39,212 nt of DNA from Bacteroidota bacterium (GCA_016213405.1 JACRAM010000110.1:1-39212), one strand, 5' to 3'. Counted from the first letter of the stretch, positions 22,486 to 30,616 are shown. Translations and numbers: made by a program. Notes: generated by a model from the sequence alone, not told the origin.

Positions 22486-24813
22486 TTACAAATTCCCCAA
22501 CACAAAATTCGTCAGCTTAGTATACAAATGCAGGCGCGTGTTGCCTCCGTAAATGCTATGGTTCTTATCAGGATAAATCATCAGGTCGAATTGTTTGTTT
22601 GCCTGCTGTAATGCAGAAATCATTTCGGCAGAGTTCTGAAAATGCACATTGTCATCGCCTGTTCCGTGCACAAGCAGAAAATTTCCTTTTAGTTTATCCA
22701 CGTGATTGATGGGCGAATTGTCGTCATACCCTTTAGCGTTATCCTTAGGCAAACCCATATATCTCTCTGTATAAATGTTATCATAGTATATCCAGTTGGT
22801 AACGGGCGCAACCGCTATCGCCATCTTGAATATATCCGCGCCTTTCATAATGCACAGCGAACTCATGTATCCGCCATAGCTCCATCCCCATATGCCGATT
22901 CGGTTTTTGTCAACATAAGGGAGCGTGCCTAAATATTTTGCCGCTTCAATCTGGTCTTCGGTTTCATATTTTCCCAACTGCTTGTAGGTGCAATCTCTGA
23001 ATTTTTTTCCGCGTCCGCCCGTGCCGCGGTTATCCACCGAAACAATAATATATCCTTTGGCGCAAAGCATCTGGTACCAGAAATAATCTCTGTCCCATGT
23101 ATCATTCACGGTGTTCGCGCCCGGTCCGCCATACACAAACATCAGGACGGGAAAAGCCCCCCCTCCCCCCGAAGGGGGGATATTAAAAGAGGTGCTTTTA
23201 TTTTTTCCCCCTTCGGGGGATTGAGGGGGCTTCATCATCCACCCGTTCAATTCTGTTCCATCGCTTGTTTTGAATTTGAAAAACTCTTTGGTAACAAGGT
23301 TGTAGTCGTTTAACTTTCTCAGCAAAGCAGTGTTGTCCTCCAGCGTGCGAACTTCCGCGCCATCGGCAGAGCGCAGAACGGTAACAGGCGGACGGTTTGC
23401 GTTGGTGTACGTGTGAATGTAATACGTGCAGGTGGAATTAAATTCCGCATCATCCGTTCCCGGAATGGGAGAAAGTTTTTTTCTGTTCTGTCCGTCTAAT
23501 GTAATAGAGTAAAGGGTTTTTTCGTTCGGAGATATTTCATCAGACAAATAATAAATGATTTGTTTTTTGTCATCATAGCCCTTCAACTCTGTCACTTCCC
23601 AGTTTCCTTTTGTGATTTGGTAATTTAAATCTCCGTTAATATTATAAAGATAAAGATGGTTGTATCCGTCCCGCTCGCTTGTCCAGATAAACTCTTTACC
23701 GTTTGGAAGGAATGTTAAGTTGTCAGAAATTTCAATGTACGTGTCGCTGGTTTCGGTGAGAATAGTTGTTGTTTGCGCGGAGAAAGGGTAAGCAAGCAGA
23801 AGTTCTAATTTGTTTTGCAAACGGTTCATGCGCTGAATGGAAAGAACAGGCAATGTAATATCAGAACCGATTTTCATTGGCTGAAAAAACTGAGTCCACT
23901 TTATTCGCGGTATGTATTCATAATCGTTTCCTAAATCAATCATCTGTTTCAGCGCTGTCTTCACATCGTAAATAAAAATGGAAACTTTAGAATTATCTTC
24001 TCCCGCCTTTGGATATTTGAATTTGTATTCAGTAGGGTAGAGGGTTCCATACTTGTTCATGGAAAATTCTTTCACCTTGGATTCGTCAAAGCGGTAATAC
24101 GCAATCTTGTTTCCGTCAGGCGACCAGAACCATGCTTTGTCAAAAGAAAATTCTTCTTCATACACCCAGTCTGTTGCGCCATTGATGATGTTGTTGACTT
24201 TTCCATCTGAAGTAACTTGTGTTTCTTTTTTCGAAGCGATGTCATAAACAAAAAGATTATTGTCGCGCACAAAACCTATTTTGCTTCCGTCAGGAGAAAA
24301 CTCCGCATACATCTGTTTTCCGTTTTGCGATATAAAAGTGGTTGCCTTTGTTTTTCTGTCATAGATATAATAATTTTCTCTGGTTGAATGGCGGTAAATC
24401 TGTTCTGACTCCGAAGAGATAAGCAGTTTGCTTTCATCCGCATTGAACTGGTAATCTTCAATCTCAATGGCTGTTTGCCCCCCTTTGGAGGCAACCGAAG
24501 GTTGGGAGCGAAGCTCGAAGGGGGAGGATTTCATCCAACTGCTTTTCAAGACTGTATCAACGGCATTTCCTGTTTTGTATTCATACATCACAATGAATTG
24601 TTCTAATGTATTTGCTCCCTGCGTGGTGTAATGCTCTCCGTTCTTCATCGAGCGGATGCCGTAAATTCTTTTTACCGCGAACGTGTTTTTCTGGAAAAGG
24701 TCTTCAAGAGTGATTTCCTTTTTCTGAGCAAGAGCCCATCCCCAACCCTTCCCCAAGGGAAGGGAGAATATAATCGCTGTGATGAGTGCTAATGAATAAT
24801 TCCTGTTTTGCAT
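22486..24813 (-). CDS. S9 family prolyl oligopeptidase, DPP-IV-like
   Basis: 775 residues. Signal peptide, then a DPP-IV N-terminal beta-propeller (NNIINGATDWVYEEEFSFDK, AWFWSPDGNKIAYYRFDESK, LTFLPNGKEFIWTSERDGYN) and an alpha/beta-hydrolase domain from ~residue 520. The catalytic triad is intact: Ser645 in GWSYGGYMS, Asp720 in HGTGDDNVHF and His752 in DKNHSIYGG. The DWVYEEE glutamate pair that holds the free N-terminus of substrates in DPP-IV is present, so release of Xaa-Pro dipeptides is expected, in the periplasm or at the surface. Three stretches look like translated repeats and have no counterpart in usual family members: ~residues 17-27 (signal peptide), 96-112 and 529-553, the last between the propeller and hydrolase domains. 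Confidence 0.95.
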   Translation of the reverse strand: MQNRNYSLALITAIIFSLPLGKGWGWALAQKKEITLEDLFQKNTFAVKRIYGIRSMKNGEHYTTQGANTLEQFIVMYEYKTGNAVDTVLKSSWMKSSPFELRSQPSVASKGGQTAIEIEDYQFNADESKLLISSESEQIYRHSTRENYYIYDRKTKATTFISQNGKQMYAEFSPDGSKIGFVRDNNLFVYDIASKKETQVTSDGKVNNIINGATDWVYEEEFSFDKAWFWSPDGNKIAYYRFDESKVKEFSMNKYGTLYPTEYKFKYPKAGEDNSKVSIFIYDVKTALKQMIDLGNDYEYIPRIKWTQFFQPMKIGSDITLPVLSIQRMNRLQNKLELLLAYPFSAQTTTILTETSDTYIEISDNLTFLPNGKEFIWTSERDGYNHLYLYNINGDLNYQITKGNWEVTELKGYDDKKQIIYYLSDEISPNEKTLYSITLDGQNRKKLSPIPGTDDAEFNSTCTYYIHTYTNANRPPVTVLRSADGAEVRTLEDNTALLRKLNDYNLVTKEFFKFKTSDGTELNGWMMKPPQSPEGGKNKSTSFNIPPSGGGGAFPVLMFVYGGPGANTVNDTWDRDYFWYQMLCAKGYIIVSVDNRGTGGRGKKFRDCTYKQLGKYETEDQIEAAKYLGTLPYVDKNRIGIWGWSYGGYMSSLCIMKGADIFKMAIAVAPVTNWIYYDNIYTERYMGLPKDNAKGYDDNSPINHVDKLKGNFLLVHGTGDDNVHFQNSAEMISALQQANKQFDLMIYPDKNHSIYGGNTRLHLYTKLTNFVLGNL
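23155..23232. repeat. Double-hairpin palindromic element inside the DPP-IV gene (family A, copy 1)
   Basis: The arms are imperfect inverted repeats, about 23155-23180 and 23206-23232. Each holds its own hairpin (CCCCCCGAAGGGGGG; CCCCCTTCGGGGG). Between them is a spacer that is A-rich on the coding strand (AAAAAATAAAAGCACCT). It is translated as 25 extra residues rich in Pro, Gly and Lys (PPQSPEGGKNKS onwards). The build matches the copy in rluD at 30143-30210. Confidence 0.8.
24477..24527. repeat. Palindromic element inside the DPP-IV gene, 51 bp in frame
   Basis: The outer arms GCCCCCCTTTGGAGG and CGAAGGGGGAGG oppose each other, with GCAACCGAAGGTTG and GAGCGAAGCTC hairpins inside. It adds 17 residues (SSPFELRSQPSVASKGG). 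Similar GCAACC...GGTTGC words occur between genes at 30642-30656. Confidence 0.65.
24734..24768. repeat. Palindromic repeat inside the DPP-IV signal peptide
   Basis: CCCTTCCCCAAGGGAAGGG forms a hairpin and the flank CCCATCCCCAACCC completes a G/C-skewed repeat. In frame it gives SLPLGKGWGWA, an odd Gly/Trp-rich end for a signal peptide. Confidence 0.6.
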
Positions 24814-24843
24814 AAAATTATTTTAAAGTTTGAAGATACTATA

Positions 24844-25875
24844 TTATTTCTCTCTCTTCCCTTGGGGGGGATAAGGAGAGGGACTTAGGTATATCTCTAC
24901 CCTCAACTTCACATTTTCCCTTATGTTCATCCAGAAAAGATTGTAGTCAAGCACGTGATAGTTTTTGCCATTCACATATCCTCTTTTTGGTTTCTTATGA
25001 ACCCAGAGCAAACCGGTGGGAGATATTTTCGCATTGGCATATTCTTTATCTATCCCCTTAAATCCATAGGGAACACTTCCAAGATTATTTGTGGCTGGAG
25101 CGGCAACAGTGTCGCGTTTCCACGTGAGAGGATTCACACATTCAAGATTATTGCCCAGATAAGAATTGTTCTTCACTCCCCATTTCTTTGTGTTCCAGCA
25201 AACCAAACATCCGGTCTGCGAGGCGGAATCACTGGCGGGAATATTTTTATATGAATTCTTTTTTAACGGACCTCCGATAATGTAGGCAGCAATTAATTTC
25301 CCCCTGAGCAGTGAGTCCTTGTCAAAATAATCATGAAGCAATTTTTCGGCATGCCATGAGCCCTGGCTGTGCGATGCGATAATGAACGGACGTCCGTTGT
25401 TGTAATTCTTCAGATAATAGTCAAAGGCTTTTTTCACATCATCATAAGCGAGGTCAAGAGATTTTTTTCCGCTTCCTTCCAGTTTGGCAAAAGCCCAAAG
25501 CACTGCCTGACGATAGCGTGGTGCATACACTTTGCAGCTTTCATTGAATACGCTTGCCTGGTGGCGAATAGTGCTTTTGTCAATCTTGCGATTCAATCTT
25601 TTTTTATTCACATCCGCATTCCAATGTTTGCCGGTGAGATAAATAGTTGGATAAATAAAGAACACATCCACTTTAGCATTTGCCTGTTCGTCTTTGATAT
25701 CAGAACCATAAGGTAGTGCATCCGCGCTGTCCTTTTTAGTGGGAAGCGCAGCCCAGTATTTATCCTGAGAATAATCGGGAGCAGCTGCTATTTTGGAATG
25801 GTCAAAAGATTTGATGGGAGCGAGGCAGGAGGCGAACAGCAGTGGCAGCAGCAGACAGGAAAATCGTTGATACAT
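24844..25875 (-). CDS. DUF3089 alpha/beta-hydrolase lipoprotein
   Basis: 343 residues. The N-terminus has a lipobox (LLFASC), so it is a lipoprotein. VDVFFIYPTIYLTGKHWNAD, CKVYAPRYRQAVLWAF and DVKKAFDYYLKNYNNGRPFI followed by IASHSQGSWHA are hallmarks of the DUF3089 family; Ser170 in HSQGS is the expected nucleophile. The substrate is unknown; the family is related to lipases and esterases. The C-terminal tail (YLSPSPYPPQGKREK) is encoded by a repeat-like stretch (24855-24888) and looks like an acquired extension. It is on the same strand as the DPP-IV gene, 30 nt upstream of it, so the two may form one transcript. Confidence 0.85.
   Translation of the reverse strand: MYQRFSCLLLPLLFASCLAPIKSFDHSKIAAAPDYSQDKYWAALPTKKDSADALPYGSDIKDEQANAKVDVFFIYPTIYLTGKHWNADVNKKRLNRKIDKSTIRHQASVFNESCKVYAPRYRQAVLWAFAKLEGSGKKSLDLAYDDVKKAFDYYLKNYNNGRPFIIASHSQGSWHAEKLLHDYFDKDSLLRGKLIAAYIIGGPLKKNSYKNIPASDSASQTGCLVCWNTKKWGVKNNSYLGNNLECVNPLTWKRDTVAAPATNNLGSVPYGFKGIDKEYANAKISPTGLLWVHKKPKRGYVNGKNYHVLDYNLFWMNIRENVKLRVEIYLSPSPYPPQGKREK
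24855..24888. repeat. Repeat-derived C-terminus of the DUF3089 gene
   Basis: CTTCCCTTGGGGGGGATAAG then GAGAGGGACTTAGG has the same C/T-rich hairpin vocabulary as the other coding copies (CCCTTGGGG, GGGACTTAGG). It forms the last ~11 codons before the stop. Confidence 0.5.
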
Positions 25876-25940
25876 TTTTATAACTGAATTGTTTGCGAAG
25901 TTAATAATCTGTGTAATCTTGTATTTGAACCGGTGTAATC

Positions 25941-27368
25941 ATGTTCACAAAGATTAGTCCAAAACACATAGAGCAGTTCCAGAACATTGTCGGAAAAGAA
26001 AATGTATTATTTGATACTGATTCTCTTTCAAACTATTCCCATGATGAAACAGAGGATTTAAAATTTCTTCCTGAAGTTGTACTAAAGCCAAACTCTGCTG
26101 AACAGATTTCAGAAATTCTGAAACTGTGCAACAAGGAATTAATTCCTTTAACTCCCCGCGGAGCAGGAACCGGATTAAGCGGAGGTGCGTTGCCTGTGTT
26201 TGGTGGTGTGATTCTTTCCACTGAAAGATTAAATAAGATTCTTGAAATTGATGAGCGTAATTTGCAGGCGACTGCTGAGCCGGGTGTCATTACTCAGGTG
26301 TTTCAGGAAGCGGTGATTGAAAAAGGGTTGTTCTATCCGCCCGATCCATCGAGTAGGGGAAGTTGTTTTCTCGGAGGCAATCTGGCAGAAAGTGCCGGAG
26401 GACCAAGAGCAGTAAAATATGGCGTAACAAAAGAATATGTGCTGAATCTTGAAATGGTTCTGCCTACAGGAGAAATCATCTGGACAGGAGCAAATGTTCT
26501 GAAAAATTCTACCGGATATAATTTAACTCAACTTATTGTCGGCAGTGAAGGAACTCTTGGAGTTATTACAAAAATTGTTTTCAAACTTCTGCCCCATCCG
26601 AAAAAAAACGTAGTGATGTTGGTTCCTTTCTTCTCTGCGGAGAAAGCAAGCGAAGCGGTGTCAGCAGTTTTCCGCGCGGGAGTAATCCCTTCTGCTTTGG
26701 AATTTATGGAGCGTGATGCCATTGATTTTGCCCACCTCCATCTCCTCCCGAAGGGAGGAGTGCACTGGCAAAAAGTCCTTCCCTTTGGGAAGGATTTAGG
26801 ATGGGCTGCATTTCTTCTTATTGAAGTGGACGGAAACGATTTAGAAGTGATGATGAAAGAGGTGGAGCGAATCACAGAAGTAATGGAAAAGTATGAATGC
26901 GGTGAAATTCTTTTTGCAGATACCGAAGAGCAGAAAGAAAATCTTTGGCGCATGCGAAGGTGTCTTGGCGAAGCGGTAAAATCACATTCCGTTTACAAGG
27001 AAGAAGATACGGTTGTTCCCCGCGCTGAACTGCCAAAACTTCTGGCTGGCGTGAAAGCAATAGGGAAGAAGTACGGTTTCAAATCCGTTTGCTATGGACA
27101 TGCGGGAGATGGAAACTTACACGTGAATATTATCAAAGCAGAAATGTCTGACAACAATTGGAACAATGAAATTCCCAAAGCTATTCGCGAAATATTTACT
27201 GTCTGCAAGGAACTGAAAGGAACTATTTCTGGCGAGCACGGCATCGGCTGGGTGCAAAAGAATTACATGGACATTGCTTTTCATCCCAAAGCCATCTTGC
27301 TTCAAAAAGAAATAAAAAAACTTTTTGACCCGAATGGGATTATGAATCCGGGAAAGATGTTTGTATAA
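25941..27368 (+). CDS. FAD-linked oxidase, GlcD/D-lactate dehydrogenase family
   Basis: 475 residues. FAD-binding type 4 domain: VVLKPNSAEQISEILKLCN, LTPRGAGTGLSGGALP, ERNLQATAEPGVITQVFQEA, FYPPDPSSRGSCFLGGNLAE, STGYNLTQLIVGSEGTLGVI. The C-terminal oxidase domain has VCYGHAGDGNLHVNI with the metal-binding His, and ISGEHGIGWVQKNYM. It probably oxidises a 2-hydroxy acid such as glycolate or D-lactate. Glycolate oxidase partners (GlcE/F) are not adjacent. Residues ~264-289 (HLHLLPKGGVHWQKVLPFGK onward) differ from the usual family sequence and are encoded by two back-to-back hairpins, an apparent repeat insertion. A terminator follows the stop. Confidence 0.92.
   Translation: MFTKISPKHIEQFQNIVGKENVLFDTDSLSNYSHDETEDLKFLPEVVLKPNSAEQISEILKLCNKELIPLTPRGAGTGLSGGALPVFGGVILSTERLNKILEIDERNLQATAEPGVITQVFQEAVIEKGLFYPPDPSSRGSCFLGGNLAESAGGPRAVKYGVTKEYVLNLEMVLPTGEIIWTGANVLKNSTGYNLTQLIVGSEGTLGVITKIVFKLLPHPKKNVVMLVPFFSAEKASEAVSAVFRAGVIPSALEFMERDAIDFAHLHLLPKGGVHWQKVLPFGKDLGWAAFLLIEVDGNDLEVMMKEVERITEVMEKYECGEILFADTEEQKENLWRMRRCLGEAVKSHSVYKEEDTVVPRAELPKLLAGVKAIGKKYGFKSVCYGHAGDGNLHVNIIKAEMSDNNWNNEIPKAIREIFTVCKELKGTISGEHGIGWVQKNYMDIAFHPKAILLQKEIKKLFDPNGIMNPGKMFV
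26731..26807. repeat. Two-hairpin repeat inside the FAD oxidase gene
   Basis: CTCCTCCCGAAGGGAGGAG (26742-26760) is a perfect 8-bp hairpin. GTCCTTCCCTTTGGGAAGGA (from 26775) is a second. They are joined by TGCACTGGCAAAAA, and the whole is read in frame as about 26 residues. Confidence 0.75.
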
Positions 27369-27393
27369 TCATCCAAAAGAGATGATTTTTTTC
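27367..27393 (+). terminator. Terminator of the FAD oxidase gene
   Basis: AATCATC (27367-27373) pairs with GATGATT (27381-27387) around CAAAAGA, followed by seven T residues. The first stem arm overlaps the stop codon. Confidence 0.8.
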
Positions 27394-27471
27394 ATGGATA
27401 AATATTTACTTTCTTTATCACTGTAATTGTATCTGCAACAGAAGTCGGATTTTCTACATTTACATCAGATT

Positions 27472-29553
27472 ATGAAACGATTGTTTTTTCCTCTGTTGAT
27501 ATTCATCCTGTTTATCTGTAAATTTTCTATTGCAGAAAACACAGACTCGCTTGAAATAGCATTGAGTAATGCAAAAGAGGACACCGTTAAGTTTTACATT
27601 CTTGATGAACTCACCTGGGACTTTCTTTATTCAGATATTGAAAAAGCAGAACGATACGGAAAAGACGCGCTTCGTCTGGCTTCAGCGTATGATAACCAGA
27701 AAAACCTCGGACAGGCGCATCATAATCTCGCAACCGTATTTCTTCAGCAGAACAAAAATGACAGTGCGCTGTTTCATTTCAAACAGGCAATCCGGATTTT
27801 TGAGGAAGCAGGCATGGATGAAAAAACATCGGGTTCATACAACGGTGTGGGAAATGTATATCTCTATCAGGGTATTTTCGAAAAAGCATTGGAGAATTAT
27901 TTGCAATCACTTCGGCTTCTTGAAAAAGGTAATGGCAAAAAAAATAAAGTCGGGTTGGTTACAGCCAATATCGGCATCGTGTATTACAATCTGAACAATT
28001 TCGACAAGGCGATAGAATACTACAACCGCGCATTGCAAATCAGCATTGAAACGGCTGACTCCTCGGGCATGGCAACTTGCTGCAGTAACCTCGGAAATGT
28101 TTTTAAAGATAAACTGGAGTATAACAAATCAGAAAACTATTTTAAGAAAGCCATTGCAATTTTCGAAAACCTCGGAGAAACATACGGGCTGGCAAACTGC
28201 TACGCAAACATCGGTGCGGTGAAGATGCGCAATAAAAATTATCCTGAAGCAATCGGTTATTACATGCGGGCGATGGATATATACAAAGAACTGAAAAGCG
28301 ATGATGGAATTGCAACTGTTTATTTCGACCTGGGAGGTATAAATCTTGAAATGAAAAAATACCGCAAAGCAATTGACTATCTGAATCAAAGCATTGACAT
28401 TGCAAAAAAAATTGGCGCCAAGAACAGGATTATGGAAGGATACAGCGTGCTGCATGAAGTATATTTTGAAATGAATGATTTAAAGAATGCGTACAAATAC
28501 ATGAATTTATTCATGCAGGTGAAGGACACTGTGCTGAACGAGGAAAACTCAAAAAGTATAGCGCGTATGCAAACCATATACGAAACCGAAAAAAAAGAAC
28601 AAGAACTGGTGGCTAAAAATGCAGAATTAAAAAAGAACCAGTCGGAACTTAAACAAAAAACTATTCAGCGAAATGCAATTTTATTCGGAGGAATAATTTC
28701 TCTCGCGCTGATGGTTGTTGTTTACTTCGGATACCGGGAAAAGAAAAAGGCAAACATTGCCATTACGCTTCAGAAAGAAGAAATAGAGCAGAAAAATAAA
28801 GACATCACGGACAGTATTAACTACGCGAAGAGAATACAAACAGCTATTCTTCCGTCCAGCCAATTTATCAGAAATTTATTTCCGGAATCGTTTGTCTATT
28901 ACCAGCCACGTGATATTGTAAGCGGTGATTTTTATTTTTTCGCTGAAGTAGGAAATAAAAAGATTGTAGCCGCATGTGATTGTACCGGGCACGGGGTTCC
29001 TGGCGCGTTCATGAGCATGATAGGAAATGATTTCCTTCACCGCATAGTAAATGAACTGCAGATTACCGATACGGCACAAATGCTCAATGAACTGCATAAA
29101 AATGTTTTGCAGGCAATGAATCAGGGAGAGAATAACCGGACATCGTATGATGGAATGGACATGGTTGTATTATGTTATGATCCCGGGAAAAAAGAAGTTC
29201 AGTATTCTGGCGCAGTCCGCCCGATATATTATTTTGACGTTTCAGGATTTCATGAAGTAAAGGGAGACCGTTATTCCATTGGCGGAGTAGCCGCGAGTTC
29301 TTTTGAATTTTCTTCACGCAAAATATCAGTGAGCCATAGCACTTCCTTTTATCTTTTTTCTGATGGGTATGCCGACCAGTTTGGCGGCAGCGATGGAAAA
29401 AAATTTATGGCGAAACGATTCAAAGACCTTCTTTTATCTATGCAGAATAAAAAAATGGAAGAACAGGAAAAGGGTTTGGATGAAAAATTACAGGTATGGA
29501 AAAAAGAAAGGGAACAGGTGGATGATGTACTTGTAATCGGAATCAGGATTTGA
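27472..29553 (+). CDS. TPR-repeat membrane protein with C-terminal SpoIIE phosphatase
   Basis: 693 residues from ATG 27472; an upstream TTG would add 15 residues before the signal peptide (MKRLFFPLLIFILFICKF). About seven TPR units follow (HHNLATVFLQQNKNDSALFH, NGVGNVYLYQGIFEKALENY, SNLGNVFKDKLEYNKSENYF), then a coiled coil, one membrane segment (AILFGGIISLALMVVVYFGY, ~residues 402-421), a second coiled coil and a SpoIIE phosphatase domain. Phosphatase motifs are intact: PRDIVSGDFYFF, DCTGHGVPGAFMS, YDGMDMVVL, FSDGYADQFGG, EQVDDVLVIGI. A periplasmic TPR sensor thus controls a cytoplasmic Ser/Thr phosphatase in one chain; the pair at 4310/6065 is the split form. The 3' end overlaps the end of rluD by 11 nt. 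Confidence 0.93.
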   Translation: MKRLFFPLLIFILFICKFSIAENTDSLEIALSNAKEDTVKFYILDELTWDFLYSDIEKAERYGKDALRLASAYDNQKNLGQAHHNLATVFLQQNKNDSALFHFKQAIRIFEEAGMDEKTSGSYNGVGNVYLYQGIFEKALENYLQSLRLLEKGNGKKNKVGLVTANIGIVYYNLNNFDKAIEYYNRALQISIETADSSGMATCCSNLGNVFKDKLEYNKSENYFKKAIAIFENLGETYGLANCYANIGAVKMRNKNYPEAIGYYMRAMDIYKELKSDDGIATVYFDLGGINLEMKKYRKAIDYLNQSIDIAKKIGAKNRIMEGYSVLHEVYFEMNDLKNAYKYMNLFMQVKDTVLNEENSKSIARMQTIYETEKKEQELVAKNAELKKNQSELKQKTIQRNAILFGGIISLALMVVVYFGYREKKKANIAITLQKEEIEQKNKDITDSINYAKRIQTAILPSSQFIRNLFPESFVYYQPRDIVSGDFYFFAEVGNKKIVAACDCTGHGVPGAFMSMIGNDFLHRIVNELQITDTAQMLNELHKNVLQAMNQGENNRTSYDGMDMVVLCYDPGKKEVQYSGAVRPIYYFDVSGFHEVKGDRYSIGGVAASSFEFSSRKISVSHSTSFYLFSDGYADQFGGSDGKKFMAKRFKDLLLSMQNKKMEEQEKGLDEKLQVWKKEREQVDDVLVIGIRI

Positions 29554-30616
29554 ATTTCTTCCACATGCTGATTACTTCTTTCATATCTTCAGGCAAATCA
29601 GATTCAAACTCCATAAGCTTTTTTGTAGTGGGATGTTTGAATGAAAGATATTTCGCGTGAAGCGCCTGCCGGGAACAAATCTGAAAACATTTTTCAACCA
29701 TTCCCTTATATTTTGCGTTGGCTGAACTCTTCAACACTTTATCGCCACCGTAATCAATATCTCCGAAAACCGTATGCCCGATGTGTTTCATGTGTACGCG
29801 AATCTGGTGAGTGCGCCCTGTTTCTAATTTGCATTCTACCAGCGAAACATAGCCGAGACTTTCAATGAGTTTGTAATGTGTGATTGCTGCCTTTCCATGA
29901 TTCCCATCCGGATAAGCAGCCATTTTTTTTCTATCGCTCTGACTTCTGCCGATGTGCACATTCACCGTGCCTTCTTTTTCTTTCGGTTCTCCCCATACAA
30001 GCGCCACGTATCTTCTGGAAATATTTCTGTCAAACATGTCCTTAGCCAGTTTAGCAAGAGATAATTCATTTTTTGCTATAATAATTAATCCTGAAGTTTC
30101 TTTATCAAGGCGATGAACCAATCCGGGGCGGACAGATGAGTCTTGCCCCTGCCCTAAAGGGAGTACAGGTGATTGCTTTTTGTTTTTTTCGCCCTTTAGG
30201 GTCGGGGCTTGGTTTAAGTAATACAGCAACGCGTTCACCAATGTCCCGGTATAATTTCCATAAGCTGGGTGAACCACCATTCCGGCTTTTTTATTTATTA
30301 CAAGTAAATCATCATCTTCATAAACAATATCAAGCGGAATATTTTCGGGAGTGATATGGATTTCTTTCGGAGGATAGGCGAGAACTATCGTAATAACATC
30401 TTCAGGTTTTACTTTGTAACTTGATTTAACAGATTTGCCGTTCACATGGATATTGCCCGCTTCAGCGGCATACTGAACCCTTGTGCGGGTAGAATTTGCA
30501 ATGTGAGAGAAAAGATATTTGTCAATGCGGACTGGTTCCTGTCCTTTATCAACAACAAATTTTTTATGATCGAATAACTCTTCTTCTTTATGTTCTTCTT
30601 CAGTATTCATAGTCAT
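29543..30616 (-). CDS. rluD: 23S rRNA pseudouridine synthase, RluD type
   Basis: 357 residues. An S4 RNA-binding domain at the start (VRIDKYLFSHIANSTRTRVQ, AGNIHVNGKSVKSSYKVKPE), then the catalytic domain with LVHRLDKETSGLIIIAK holding the catalytic Asp, and LETGRTHQIRVHMKHIGH near the end. RluD modifies helix 69 of 23S rRNA; the exact target here is inferred from the family. Between VNALLYYLN and SVRPGLVHRL, where relatives have a short loop, this protein has ~23 extra residues (APTLKGEKNKKQSPVLPLG onward) encoded by a palindromic repeat. The insertion sits close to the active site and yet the gene is open and all motifs are kept. Confidence 0.94.
   Translation of the reverse strand: MTMNTEEEHKEEELFDHKKFVVDKGQEPVRIDKYLFSHIANSTRTRVQYAAEAGNIHVNGKSVKSSYKVKPEDVITIVLAYPPKEIHITPENIPLDIVYEDDDLLVINKKAGMVVHPAYGNYTGTLVNALLYYLNQAPTLKGEKNKKQSPVLPLGQGQDSSVRPGLVHRLDKETSGLIIIAKNELSLAKLAKDMFDRNISRRYVALVWGEPKEKEGTVNVHIGRSQSDRKKMAAYPDGNHGKAAITHYKLIESLGYVSLVECKLETGRTHQIRVHMKHIGHTVFGDIDYGGDKVLKSSANAKYKGMVEKCFQICSRQALHAKYLSFKHPTTKKLMEFESDLPEDMKEVISMWKKFKS
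30143..30210. repeat. Double-hairpin palindromic element inside rluD (family A, copy 2)
   Basis: Left arm TTGCCCCTGCCCTAAAGGG (30143-30161), right arm CCCTTTAGGGTCGGGGCTT (30192-30210). They are inverted with respect to each other and each holds its own CCCTAAAGGG palindrome. The spacer is A-rich on the coding strand (GAAAAAAACAAAAAGCA) and has ACCT as in copy 1 at 23155. It is translated without a stop. Confidence 0.8.
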
